A stretch of 64,000 bases of DNA from Peribacillus frigoritolerans (lineage in GTDB: Bacteria; Bacillota; Bacilli; Bacillales; DSM-1321), in contig NZ_CP158190.1 of assembly GCF_040250305.1 (NCBI RefSeq), positions 1,892,001 through 1,956,000 of the forward strand, read 5' to 3'. The first letter of the stretch is position 1. Every line of letters begins with the position of its first letter. The notes beneath the pieces were generated by a model, which saw only the letters and a list, made by a program, of their open reading frames with translations, did no database searches and was not told the origin of the DNA. The translations under genes and the position numbers were made by a program. Positions 48,735 to 56,917 of the stretch are shown piece by piece.

Positions 48735-50111
48735 ATGAACTCAAAATATATGAAGATAATGGAAGAAATTAAGCTTCGACTAGCAGGTGGTTCACTAAAT
48801 GCAGGCAGTAAACTTCCTTCTGTTCGTCAGTTATCCCAGTTTTTTTCATGCAGCAAGAATACGGTCATTAAAGCATACGACGAACTTGAAAAAGAGCATT
48901 TAATTTATTCTGTTCCTAAAAGCGGCTACTATGTTGTGAATGATTATCAAAAAGCAGCGGAAGAAAATGGGGTGATTGATTTTTTGTCTGCCGGTCCAGA
49001 TAAAAATGTTATGCCTTATGTGGAATTTCAACATTGTATGAATCAAGCAATTGACCATTATAAGGAAGAGCTTTTTACATACTCTGATCAACAAGGGCTT
49101 TACCCACTGCGAGTGCAGTTGGTGAAATATTTGCAAAATTTACAGGTGTTCACTCAACCGGAGAGATTAGTGGTTGTTTCTGGCTCGCAGCAAGCCCTCC
49201 ATTTATTAGTTTCTATGCCATTTCCAAATGGGAAAAACAATATTCTAATTGAACAGCCTACTTATTTTGGATTCATTGAGTCGATCAATCTGCATCAAGC
49301 TACTACTTTTGGGATTGAATTATCAATGGAAGGGATTGATCTGGATCGACTGGAATACATTTTTCGAAATAATGATATAAAATTTTTCTATATTATCCCG
49401 AGATTTCACAATCCACTTGGACATAGTTACACGAATGGCGAAAAGAAAAAAATCGTTGAGTTAGCTGAAAAATACGATGTATATATAGTGGAGGATGATA
49501 TTTTAGGAGACCTTGATCCAAATCCAAAATCAGATCCTTTATTTTCTTTTGATCCTTCTGGGAGAGTGATTTATATTAAAAGCCTTTCGAAAATTTTTCT
49601 CCCCGGGTTAAGGATTGGGACTGTCGTTCTTCCTGCATTAATGATTAACAATTTCTTGCGATATAAATTCAGTTCGGATTTTAATAGTTCAGCACTTTCT
49701 CAAGGGGCGCTAGAAATCTACTTAAAAAGCGGTATGTTTAATAGTCATCTCAAAAAAGTAAAAGATGTATACCGTACTAAAATGCAAATCCTTCAGGAAG
49801 CATGTGATGAATTGCTGCCGGCTAATACTTCTTTTTCTAAACCGAATTCAGGATTCTATCTTTCCATCAGTTTGCCCGAGGATGTGAAAGCAAAACAGGT
49901 GGTTCATATGCTAAACGAGCAGCATATATATGTTGATGATGCCTCAAGGATGTTTTTAGCAGAATATAAAAAGGAAAATCTCGTTCGATTATGCATCTCT
50001 CAAGTGAACGAGAGTCAAATTAAACTAGGGGTAGAACGATTGGCTCACTGTATTGCTTTAATTGACAGAAGAAAAAATCATATTACTCCAAATAACTTTT
50101 TACTCATATAG
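48735..50111 (+). CDS. MocR-type regulator (GntR HTH fused to aminotransferase)
   Basis: A 458-residue fusion. The GntR winged helix covers residues ~5-75 (GSKLPSVRQLSQFFSCSKNT, VIKAYDELEKEHLIYSVPKS). A fold-type I aminotransferase domain starts at about residue 110 (SDQQGLYPLRVQLVKYLQNL; VVSGSQQALHLLVSMPFPNG; EDDILGDLD). The PLP-binding Lys is in YIKSLSKIFLPGLRIG (about residue 285). AAGGAGG lies 8 bases before ATG 48735. MocR proteins use PLP adducts as effectors. The divergent EamA transporter is the likely target. Confidence 0.92.
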   Translation: MNSKYMKIMEEIKLRLAGGSLNAGSKLPSVRQLSQFFSCSKNTVIKAYDELEKEHLIYSVPKSGYYVVNDYQKAAEENGVIDFLSAGPDKNVMPYVEFQHCMNQAIDHYKEELFTYSDQQGLYPLRVQLVKYLQNLQVFTQPERLVVVSGSQQALHLLVSMPFPNGKNNILIEQPTYFGFIESINLHQATTFGIELSMEGIDLDRLEYIFRNNDIKFFYIIPRFHNPLGHSYTNGEKKKIVELAEKYDVYIVEDDILGDLDPNPKSDPLFSFDPSGRVIYIKSLSKIFLPGLRIGTVVLPALMINNFLRYKFSSDFNSSALSQGALEIYLKSGMFNSHLKKVKDVYRTKMQILQEACDELLPANTSFSKPNSGFYLSISLPEDVKAKQVVHMLNEQHIYVDDASRMFLAEYKKENLVRLCISQVNESQIKLGVERLAHCIALIDRRKNHITPNNFLLI

Positions 50112-50133
50112 TAATGGTAAGTTTTTATAGAGG

Positions 50134-50399
50134 GCAGTACCAGAGGATTATACGGTTTTCCAAGCATATATCAAAACGGTTGATTATGTAACTTAGAATT
50201 TGAGCAATCATTCGAGACATATTTACTTACTTTCAAAAACTGTAAACTATCCTTTGATGTTCTTTTTGAAATAAACCTTTATGTACTCCCATATTACAAA
50301 AGGCAAGATAAAGGGTTAAAGCTGTTTTCTGTGAGGTCTTTGAGGTACCCTAATAAACCTGCAATAATATACTATATACCAATTGATTTTAAGATGTAA
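50134..50399 (+). pseudogene. Decayed protein-coding fragment, unrecognised
   Basis: Protein-like text without a start: VPEDYTVFQAYIKTVDYVT up to a stop at about 50190, then in another frame 66 sense codons (LEFEQSFETYLLTFKNCKLS, then FDVLFEINLYVLPYYKRQDK, ending IIYYIPIDFKM). Joining them needs one frameshift. The composition is that of a real protein end; family unknown. Confidence 0.35.
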
Positions 50400-50429
50400 T
50401 ATATGATTTACTTGAAAGGAGTTTTCCTC

Positions 50430-51005
50430 ATGAATATTACATCTTTTTTAATTTACTGTTTTATTGTAACTTTTACACCAGGACCTACTAATATCGTGAT
50501 ATTATCCACAGTGCATAATATGGGGACAAAGAAGGCAATGGAATATACGTATGGAGCAACTATTGCTTTTGGTTTATTACTTGTTATTTCTGCTATGTTG
50601 AATACTATGCTAGTAACGATAATCCCAAAAATTTTGATCGTTATACAGATAATCGGAAGCTTTTATATGTTCTATCTCGCTTATCAAATTTATAAAATGG
50701 ATACATCAAAACCAACTGTAAACCAAACTGCCACTTTTATGTCAGGCTTCCTTATGCAGTTTTTAAATCCTAAGGTGGTTCTATTTACAATGACTGTAAT
50801 TCCCAGCTTTATTATGCCCCACTATACCGCAATGCCTGCAGTGACAATAAGTGTTGTTTCTATTACCATTGTTGGATTTTTAGCATTTATTACATGGGTT
50901 CTTTTCGGTACGATCTTCAAGGAGTTTTTACAGAAGCATGAAAAGTTTGTTAATGCCGTGATGGCATTATCTTTAGCTTATTCTGCTATAATGATTTGGT
51001 TGTAG
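50430..51005 (+). CDS. LysE-family translocator
   Basis: A 191-residue exporter with six membrane segments. TFTPGPTNIVILSTVHNMGT is the LysE/RhtB signature and FLMQFLNPKVVLFTMTVIP the second conserved loop. Starts ATG 50430 behind AAAGGAG; an upstream ATG at 50403 lacks a ribosome site. An AraC regulator follows 16 bases later in the same direction, so the two probably form an inducible amino-acid (or analogue) export module. Confidence 0.9.
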   Translation: MNITSFLIYCFIVTFTPGPTNIVILSTVHNMGTKKAMEYTYGATIAFGLLLVISAMLNTMLVTIIPKILIVIQIIGSFYMFYLAYQIYKMDTSKPTVNQTATFMSGFLMQFLNPKVVLFTMTVIPSFIMPHYTAMPAVTISVVSITIVGFLAFITWVLFGTIFKEFLQKHEKFVNAVMALSLAYSAIMIWL

Positions 51006-51021
51006 ATAAGGGGTGAATTAA

Positions 51022-51798
51022 TTGGACAAATTTATCTATAAAAAATCTGCAGGTATTACAGCGTTGTCAGCCAGTATAACTGATTTTACGTATAAAAAGC
51101 ACTCTCACAAGGAATATGCTATAGGTGTAACATTGCGTGGTATTCAACATTATAACTTGGATGGAAGTTTACAATTGTCATATCAAAATGGTGTTATGCT
51201 TTTTAATCCAGAACAGGCACATGACGGAATGGCACATGATGAGGCAGGTCTTGACTATGTTATGCTATATATTGAGCCACAATTGCTTTTAGAGGTTATT
51301 GAGAAAAAGGATTTAGTACGATTTTCAACTCCCATTGTGTATGATTATAGAATTGAACAAAGAATATTAAATCTTTCTAATGCTATTTTAAGTGATAAAG
51401 ATGAGGCTTTGTGCAGTGAATTACTCTTATCCCTCGCAGATAGCCTTATTCAAACTAATCTTTCTACAGACTGTAAGAAAGATAACGCTTCAATTAGAAA
51501 AGCAAAGGATATGTTTCATACCAATTTAGACAATGTACTTAAACTTGACGAGATATGTAAAGAGCTTAATTTATCTAAATTCCAGTTTATCAGATTATTC
51601 AAGGCCCATACTGGAATTTCACCATACCAATACTTTCTTAACTGCAAGATAGAACGTGCAAAGCAGCTAATAGAAAAAAACGGAGATATTTATTCAGCTG
51701 TTGCTGATTGTGGTTTTGTTGATTTAACCCATTTAAATAAACATTTTAAAAGCGTATATGGAATAACGGCATTTGAATATATGTCACATTTAAAATGA
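51022..51798 (+). CDS. AraC-family regulator next to lysE
   Basis: A 258-residue regulator: N-terminal AraC-binding cupin (KHSHKEYAIGVTLRGIQHY, then VMLFNPEQAHDGMAHDEAGL) and two C-terminal helix-turn-helix units (LDEICKELNLSKFQFIRLFK; SAVADCGFVDLTHLNKHFKS, VYGITAFEY). Starts TTG 51022 behind GGGGTG. In many bacteria this AraC type is paired with LysE exporters and activates them. Confidence 0.9.
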   Translation: MDKFIYKKSAGITALSASITDFTYKKHSHKEYAIGVTLRGIQHYNLDGSLQLSYQNGVMLFNPEQAHDGMAHDEAGLDYVMLYIEPQLLLEVIEKKDLVRFSTPIVYDYRIEQRILNLSNAILSDKDEALCSELLLSLADSLIQTNLSTDCKKDNASIRKAKDMFHTNLDNVLKLDEICKELNLSKFQFIRLFKAHTGISPYQYFLNCKIERAKQLIEKNGDIYSAVADCGFVDLTHLNKHFKSVYGITAFEYMSHLK

Positions 51799-51985
51799 GA
51801 AGGGATAAATTCAGACTGCTTTTAACAAGGTAAAACTAAACATTACAGCATTTTTAATGGGGAGAATTTGTGCACATTAGACGTTACCAGGGCTATCTAT
51901 CCTGAAAAACTTCAAGTAATATAATGGCGACAATCGTTTAAGTCTACACGATTAAATTAGGATAAAAATACAAGGGGGTATAAAG

Positions 51986-52363
51986 TTGTCTTTAAACGTA
52001 GGGGATATTATTAAATTTGAACGGACTTTCACTAAAGAGGATGTTGAATTGTTCACAAAAGTATCCTGGGATGAGGGGAATCACCATATTACTCCCGATG
52101 AACAGGGGAGACTTGTTATTCAAGGGTTGTTGACTGCTTGTTTACCAACAAAAGTTGGTGGAGAAAACAATGTACTGGCTCGTACTATGAATTTTGAGTT
52201 TATTAAACCAGTTTTTACAGGAGATACAATAATATGTGAAGTAACGATCGAAAAGTTTGAAAAGAAAGATAATGGTAGAATATCTATATTGGCAACTTTC
52301 CTATGCGCAAATCAGAATGAGGAACAAGTATTAAGAGGAAGCTTTGCGGGAGTCATATTATAA
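51986..52363 (+). CDS. MaoC-like hotdog-fold protein
   Basis: A 125-residue single hotdog domain: VGDIIKFERTFTKEDVELFT, then GRLVIQGLLTACLPTKVGGE, ARTMNFEFIKPVFTGDTIIC and EVTIEKFEKKD. This resembles (R)-specific enoyl-CoA hydratases/MaoC-like dehydratases, but the usual D-x4-H catalytic pair is not cleanly visible (DEGNHHIT is the equivalent place), so the activity is uncertain. Starts TTG 51986 behind GGGGG. Stands alone. Confidence 0.75.
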   Translation: MSLNVGDIIKFERTFTKEDVELFTKVSWDEGNHHITPDEQGRLVIQGLLTACLPTKVGGENNVLARTMNFEFIKPVFTGDTIICEVTIEKFEKKDNGRISILATFLCANQNEEQVLRGSFAGVIL

Positions 52364-52435
52364 ACGTATATACTTAGCTGCTTAATTTTATTCTGATTAT
52401 TGTTTTTGAACTGATTCTATAGCCTAGTAATTTTA

Positions 52436-52462
52436 AAGCATCCTGTCGAGGATGTTTTTTTG
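52436..52462 (+). terminator. Terminator of the MaoC-like gene
   Basis: AGCATCC / GGATGTTT short stem followed by seven T. Confidence 0.6.
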
Positions 52463-52648
52463 TTGGAATAAATATACAATGGCAAAAACTGTGATGTTAA
52501 TTCCTGTAGGATGACAATAAAGTTGCTCCAATTACTATAAAGTCATTTAATTTTTAATAAAGCTGTTTAAAAATTAGCTTGTTTATAAGTGGAGGTTCTG
52601 ATATGATTGTTTGATAATTTTTTAAAGGGTTTAGAGAGGGTGAGTCAA

Positions 52649-52708
52649 TTGACTAAAAACCTTAGACAATTGAAAAACGTTTCGGTGTTCCAAACGCTTC
52701 TAACTTAG
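52649..52708 (+). CDS. 19-residue leader peptide of the MFS exporter
   Basis: A short frame with its own strong ribosome site (GAGAGGGTGA, 52634-52643) and TTG start encodes M-TKNLRQLKNVSVFQTLLT and stops at TAG 52706-52708. Its last codons (ACG CTT CTA A) are the 5' arm of the hairpin that covers the exporter's ribosome site. Position, size and overlap match leader peptides of inducible resistance genes (tet(L), cat, erm types), where a ribosome slowed on the leader opens the downstream hairpin. Eleven bases after a GGAGG at 52591 there is also a minimal ATG-ATT-GTT-TGA (52603-52614), which may or may not matter. Confidence 0.6.
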   Translation: MTKNLRQLKNVSVFQTLLT

Positions 52709-52726
52709 AAAAATAATTTAGAAGCG
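52695..52726 (+). promoter_or_regulatory. RBS-sequestering hairpin before the MFS gene (translation attenuator)
   Basis: Perfect 9-bp stem CGCTTCTAA (52695-52703) / TTAGAAGCG (52718-52726) with a 14-base loop. Its 3' arm runs into the ribosome site GCGAGGA (52724-52730) of the gene at 52739. A competing smaller hairpin TTCTAA-C-TTAGAA (52698-52710) uses the same 5' bases. No T-run follows, so transcription termination is unlikely. Confidence 0.65.
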
Positions 52727-52738
52727 AGGAATAATTAT

Positions 52739-53908
52739 ATGAAAAATCAAAGAATCTTTAATAAATCATTTCTTTTTTTATTTATAAGCAACTTTTTAGT
52801 TTTTATTGGGTTTGAAATGTTGCTTCCTATTTTGCCTGCCTATTTGTTAAGTATGAATGCATCTTCCATTCAGGTTGGTCTAGTAACATCATTATTTACG
52901 ATAGGTGCTGTTTTAATCAGGCCTTTTGTAGGTTACTATTTAATTGATAACCGGAGGAAAAGTCTAGCCATTTGTGCAAGTATAGCTTTAATGATCATTA
53001 CGATACTATATCCGTTTCTAAATATTATTTGGCTTCTTCTATTGTTACGACTTTTCCATGGTGCAGCGTGGGGGGTATCAACCACAGCTAATAGTACAAT
53101 AGTAGTGGATTTGATTCCTAAGACACGCTTAGGAGAAGGAATAGGGTATTTTTCTATATCCACAACAGTCGGGGCTATCGTTGCACCGAGTATAGGTATC
53201 CTTATCTATGACTCTTTTTCCTTCGCTATTTTGATATGGTCATCAGTAATACTGAGCTTGTTGGCAGTAATTGCGCTTCAATTTGTATATTCACCTACTA
53301 TTGTAAAGCGTGAGAAGAAGCCATTTCGCTTTTTGGATATGATTTTTGAAAAAGACGTATGGTTCCCAGCATTACTTACAGTTATTACAACACTTGGTTT
53401 TGGGGCTATCATTACATTTTTGGTTCTTTTTGGAAAACAAAGGGAAGTAGATAATATTTTTCTATTCTTCCTTATCAATGCAACTGTCTCAACTTTACTA
53501 CGTCCGTTTACCGGAAAATGGTATGACAAAAAAGGACCTTGGTCTATTATCATTATGTCAGCTGTGTTAGGATTTTTTTCACTTGTTATCCTGTCGTATA
53601 CGACAAATGATTCTCAACTTATCATTGCGGCGATTTTATTTGGGGCAGGTTATGGAACTGTTATGCCATGTTTACAAACATGGACTGTTCAAAAGGTAAG
53701 TGAAGAAAAAAGAGGAGCAGCCAACGCAACCTTTTTTTCCAGTTTTGACGTAGGTGTTGGAGTTAGCGCATTTGTATTAGGTATTTTAGCTGAATGGATC
53801 AGTTTAGAGATGATCTTCAGGTTTGTTAGTCTAAGTTTTATTGTTGTTGCTGTTTTAGTCTATAAGGATTATTTAAATGAAAAGATAAGGCATAATAAAT
53901 CGATCTAA
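52739..53908 (+). CDS. MFS transporter, probable drug exporter with leader-controlled translation
   Basis: A 389-residue protein with 12 membrane segments. FEMLLPILPAYLLSMNASSI, VGLVTSLFTIGAVLIRPFVG and YYLIDNRRKSLAI contain the MFS loop 2-3 motif in a variant form; GAAWGVSTTANSTIVVDLIP and GEGIGYFSISTTVGAIVAPS the motif-C region typical of drug:H+ antiporters. AATTATATG follows GCGAGGA. The leader peptide and attenuating hairpin upstream suggest induction by a ribosome-acting compound; that is inference. It ends in a long perfect terminator. Confidence 0.9.
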   Translation: MKNQRIFNKSFLFLFISNFLVFIGFEMLLPILPAYLLSMNASSIQVGLVTSLFTIGAVLIRPFVGYYLIDNRRKSLAICASIALMIITILYPFLNIIWLLLLLRLFHGAAWGVSTTANSTIVVDLIPKTRLGEGIGYFSISTTVGAIVAPSIGILIYDSFSFAILIWSSVILSLLAVIALQFVYSPTIVKREKKPFRFLDMIFEKDVWFPALLTVITTLGFGAIITFLVLFGKQREVDNIFLFFLINATVSTLLRPFTGKWYDKKGPWSIIIMSAVLGFFSLVILSYTTNDSQLIIAAILFGAGYGTVMPCLQTWTVQKVSEEKRGAANATFFSSFDVGVGVSAFVLGILAEWISLEMIFRFVSLSFIVVAVLVYKDYLNEKIRHNKSI

Positions 53909-53947
53909 AACAAATCCACCTCTATTTTAATAGAGGTGGATTTGTTT
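53908..53947. terminator. Long hairpin terminator of the MFS exporter
   Basis: 19-bp perfect stem AAACAAATCCACCTCTATT with AATAGAGGTGGATTTGTTT and a 2-base loop. Its TTTG-TTT exit is short. The rest of the gap up to 54229 shows no gene. Confidence 0.75.
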
Positions 53948-54229
53948 ACTGGAATTACCAATTCTACTCGTACGCATTATAAGGGATGTATAATAAAAGC
54001 AGCTGATGACCTAGTCAGCAGGTCAAGTGTCAAAAATCAATAATTCTTTTTTAATTGACCGAATTTTCTTGCCAGTAGAAGTGCTTTGATTTTCGAATTC
54101 CACGCTGCAAAGCTATATCAAATTTCCCAGGTGCGAAGTTTGAGTTATAATAGTAAAAAACATCCGTCTATGTAGGATGGATGTCAGTAAGCTTCTTGAT
54201 TAATACATAAAAAGGATTGGTGAATAAAA

Positions 54230-54544
54230 ATGGCAATTGTTGATGTAACAGTTATTCCTGTCGGTACACAAACTCCAAGTGTTAGCAGCTATGTGGCAGA
54301 TATTCAAAGAGTATTAAAGCAATATGAAGATAAGGGAGAAATCCGTTTTCAACTGACACCCATGAATACAATCATTGAAGGCGACCTGCCTAAATTGTTT
54401 GAAGTGATCCAAGCGATGCACGAAGTACCTTTTGAAAAAGGTCTTGCTAGAGTCTGTACGAATATCCGAATCGATGACCGTCGTGATAAAGAACGCAGGA
54501 TGGAAGACAAAGTAAAGCGAGTGAAGGGCATGCTTGAGGAATAA
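54230..54544 (+). CDS. yqgV: Thiamine-binding protein, MTH1187/YqgV family
   Basis: A 104-residue ferredoxin-like protein: IVDVTVIPVGTQTPSVSSYV, RFQLTPMNTIIEGDLPKLFE, HEVPFEKGLARVCTNIRIDD RRDK. This is the MTH1187/YkoF-like family, for which thiamine (HMP) binding is described. ATG 54230 follows GGATTGGTG. Monocistronic. Symbol by similarity to B. subtilis YqgV. Confidence 0.88.
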   Translation: MAIVDVTVIPVGTQTPSVSSYVADIQRVLKQYEDKGEIRFQLTPMNTIIEGDLPKLFEVIQAMHEVPFEKGLARVCTNIRIDDRRDKERRMEDKVKRVKGMLEE

Positions 54545-54664
54545 CAGCTTCTGCAGTAATAGGGTCTCGCAGTGAAATTAGTTCATAACTGTTTGGAACC
54601 ATGGGAATCCTTAAGGAGACTTCATGCGGAAACTTTTTCCGTGTATTAAGCAATTATACAAACC

Positions 54665-54701
54665 AGTCCATGCGGCAAATCCTGGTCGCATGGACTTTTC
54701 T
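54665..54701 (+). terminator. Hairpin terminator downstream of yqgV
   Basis: AGTCCATGCG pairs with CGCATGGACT, followed by TTTCTT. It lies 120 bp after the yqgV stop with no gene between. Confidence 0.65.
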
Positions 54702-54736
54702 TATGGCAAAAATTATCCGAATACAGATATACCTCG

Positions 54737-54868
54737 ATTTTCGTCTTTCGTCGATAAATTGCTTTTTTTCGGAGATATATCCTGCTTTTCGAAGATATAT
54801 TGCTGTTTTCGGAGATATATCCTGCTTTTCGTCGATATATTGTTGTTTTTCGGAGATATATCCCGATT
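54737..54868 (+). repeat. Degenerate 20-bp tandem array 2 with 40-bp higher-order period
   Basis: Successive units include TTTTCGGAGATATATCCTGC, TTTTCGAAGATATATTGCTG, TTTTCGGAGATATATCCTGC, TTTTCGTCGATATATTGTTG and TTTTTCGGAGATATATCCCGA. Odd and even units differ consistently (GGAGATATATCC versus AAGATATATTG/TCGATATATTG), so the true period is 40 bp. Related to array 1 at 23819-23921. Non-coding: the frames crossing it lack ribosome sites. Confidence 0.8.
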
Positions 54869-54897
54869 TTAAATTAATGTCAATGTATTAATAGCTT

Positions 54898-54945
54898 TAA
54901 AGCCTTGGTATTACTGATTTATCAGTTACTAAGGCTTTATTTATT
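54898..54945. terminator. Hairpin after array 2
   Basis: AAAGCCTTGGTA-TTACTGA pairs with TCAGT-TACTAAGGCTTT, followed by ATTTATT. No gene ends directly before it. Downstream to 55124 I see nothing more. Confidence 0.55.
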
Positions 54946-55124
54946 AAATAATGAAAGGGAGCCGATTGTCTGACTGCATTTCATAGATTTCCATATTCTA
55001 TCTTGCATAATCCTTGTATTTGAATAACCATTTCACTTTTTTCTTGTAATTAGCATACTACCGTGTCCTCTTTACCGACTTCTATCAGTTAACTGCATAA
55101 GTTGAGGTAGTGAGTGTATATAAT

Positions 55125-55577
55125 TTATAAACGTTCGCCATAAAGTTCTTTTTCTTCAATTGGATGAAAAAGAGTGAATCCTTTTGAACAAAATACAAAC
55201 CTTCTATCTATCTCGAATCCAGCCTTATTCAAAATTTCAACAGTTCCATGCGAACCTGTGCCAGCATACCCGCAACTACAACCTGATAGGTGCAGCTCAT
55301 TTCCTTTTTTGTCTATAAGGATGAGATCGCTATCAAGCAAAATATTATCTTTATTAATTTCTTTAACAATTTTTGCAATTTTAAAACGGTCAAAATGATC
55401 TTTAACTGCTTCGAACAACGCAATACTTTTATTAGTATTACCGCGGTCTTCACCGTAATCTTTTATGACGAATACTTCCCGCTCATATGACTTCTTATAT
55501 AGTTTGTATTTATGGTAAGTGATGTCATTAATTTTACATATAAGTGGACTATTACTATCCAGTTTTTGATTAAACAT
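55125..55577 (-). CDS. Uncharacterised protein with CSCGYxGTGxxG motif
   Basis: A 150-residue soluble protein. After a beta-rich start (CKINDITYHKYKLYKKSYER, EVFVIKDYGEDRGNTNKSIA) and a helix (LFEAVKDHFDRFKIAKIVKE) comes LHLSGCSCGYAGTGSHGTVE, then ILNKAGFEIDRRFVFCSKGF and TLFHPIEEKE. The Cys/Gly-rich loop is striking and could bind a metal or ligand. GAGGGGTG (plus-strand CACCCCTC) lies before ATG 55577. I do not recognise the family. Confidence 0.65.
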   Translation of the reverse strand: MFNQKLDSNSPLICKINDITYHKYKLYKKSYEREVFVIKDYGEDRGNTNKSIALFEAVKDHFDRFKIAKIVKEINKDNILLDSDLILIDKKGNELHLSGCSCGYAGTGSHGTVEILNKAGFEIDRRFVFCSKGFTLFHPIEEKELYGERL

Positions 55578-55866
55578 TGCACCCCTCCTAAATAGTTAGT
55601 TTATTAAGTTTATTAGGAGAAAAAGAGATTAGTACCAAGAAGCTGTTAATAGGCAAATTTTTTTCATTTCTGATTCTCTTTTAATTGATAGGGATGAATC
55701 GTGATATCGAATGGAGCTGTTAGAGGGAAGTGGAAAAATGAAAAAAATACCTAAAGGGTGCTTTCAGGTTGACGACAAAAGGAGGTTCGGAATCCTCCCA
55801 CCCCGAACCAGGATTATAAAAGAAAAATTGATTATCGTTCATGTTCTTATATTGGATTAAACGAAT

Positions 55867-55958
55867 GAAACCCTCACTAGATTGAAGAAATTTGCGAAAC
55901 TCCTGCCGAACAACTGGCTAGCCGATACCCCACATACGCTTGGCAGACAGTCGGCGGA
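55867..55958 (+). repeat. ~100-bp dispersed repeat, copy 2
   Basis: GAAACCCTCACTAGATTGAA, GAAATTTGCGAAACTCCTGC, CGAACAACTGGCTAGCCGAT, ACCCCACATACGCTTGGCAG, ACAGTCGGCGG: the same sequence as the minus strand of 16111-16216 with about 10 substitutions, and without its 15-base insert. Confidence 0.75.
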
Positions 55959-56163
55959 AAGGGAGCGGATTGCTGAAATCAGCTGGAACTTATTAAAAAA
56001 GAAAATTGTTCCTTCATGTAAAGGCATGACGAGTTTGTTAATATTCCAAATATAAATTTTTGTCTTTTTATGTAGTAGATTATCAGAATAATTATAGGGT
56101 AGGGTCCACTGAAAAGCATCTTAATTTAAAATCCCCTCATACTCATTACATCTTTTGAAGCAT

Positions 56164-56216
56164 AAAAAATTCCGGAAAAGGGACACTTGTTCATGTGTGT
56201 CTCTTATCCGGGTATA
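56164..56216 (-). terminator. Terminator of the HxlR gene
   Basis: On the minus strand CCGGATAAGAGACAC pairs with GTGTCCCTTTTCCGG (two mismatches), followed by AATTTTTTA. Confidence 0.75.
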
Positions 56217-56230
56217 ATTCAAGCTAAATA

Positions 56231-56629
56231 CTATAGCCCTTTTTTATTATCTTCAATGGAGTAGTTTTTTTGTTCACTTTGTATTTTTTTCATATATTTT
56301 TTACCCCAATCTCCCATAATGTCCAGTACTGGGATAAAGCTTTTCCCTTGTGGTGTTAGCGAGTATTCTACTTTAGGAGGAACTTCTTTATACACCTCTC
56401 TGTGAACCATTCCGTCCTCTTCCAATTCTCTCAGTTGTCTTGTCAATATTCCTTTTGAAATGCCCGGTAACAACCTTTGAAGTTCGTTAAATCTTCTTGT
56501 TTGTCGACTTATATACCATAAAATAACAATTTTCCATCTTCCAGAAATTACATTTTGAGTAAGTGTCAAAGAGCATACTTCTTCTTGTTCTTCAGGAGGC
56601 GGTTCTCCTTGGAAATTAAATCGAGCCAT
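56231..56629 (-). CDS. HxlR-family transcriptional regulator
   Basis: A 132-residue winged-helix protein of the HxlR/YodB type: CSLTLTQNVISGRWKIVILW, YISRQTRRFNELQRLLPGIS, KGILTRQLRELEEDGMVHRE, VYKEVPPKVEYSLTPQGKSF. The single Cys near the N-terminus (about residue 20) lies where YodB/CatR/HypR-type redox sensors carry their reactive Cys (usually residue 6-14), so a thiol switch is possible. It is divergent from an NmrA-type quinone oxidoreductase gene, a common pairing. Confidence 0.92.
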   Translation of the reverse strand: MARFNFQGEPPPEEQEEVCSLTLTQNVISGRWKIVILWYISRQTRRFNELQRLLPGISKGILTRQLRELEEDGMVHREVYKEVPPKVEYSLTPQGKSFIPVLDIMGDWGKKYMKKIQSEQKNYSIEDNKKGL

Positions 56630-56917
56630 TGATTGTATTTTCCCCTCTCTCTCATAATGGTCCTATTTTTGTGACTATGTCATAAAAAAATGCCTACTTT
56701 TATTATTGTGACCGTGGATATAGTATATACCTGTACTTAATAATTCAACAAGTTCACGTATATCTCTGGAAAATGAAGGGGGCTATATAAATAAACTCAT
56801 TAAAAATTATTTTACTAAGATGATCAATACACAATTATTAAGGGTTATTGATGGAGAAATTATTTAGATTCTATTGTCGCCCTCTAATACGAAAAAATTA
56901 AAATCGGAGGAAAAAGG

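Larger units (their letters stand above)
55578..56230. other. Gap containing dispersed repeat copy 2 and a tRNA-like T-arm
   Basis: 55781-55810 reads GGAGGTTCGGAATCCTCCCA plus CCCCGAACCA, which looks like the 3' quarter of a tRNA, but no D-arm, anticodon arm or 5' acceptor strand precedes it. The repeat at 55867-55958 is listed separately. No gene. Confidence 0.4.

Noticed and set aside
54601..54891. Plus-strand frames of 82-96 codons crossing the 54.7-kb repeat array
   Set aside because: They mostly translate the tandem repeat, overlap each other, and cross a terminator hairpin.
55781..55810. A tRNA-like 3' part (GGAGGTTCGGAATCCTCC followed by CACCCCGAACCA)
   Set aside because: The T-loop has eight bases and departs from TTCRA, and no acceptor 5' strand, D-arm or anticodon arm is found upstream. 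Possibly chance or a tiny tRNA remnant.
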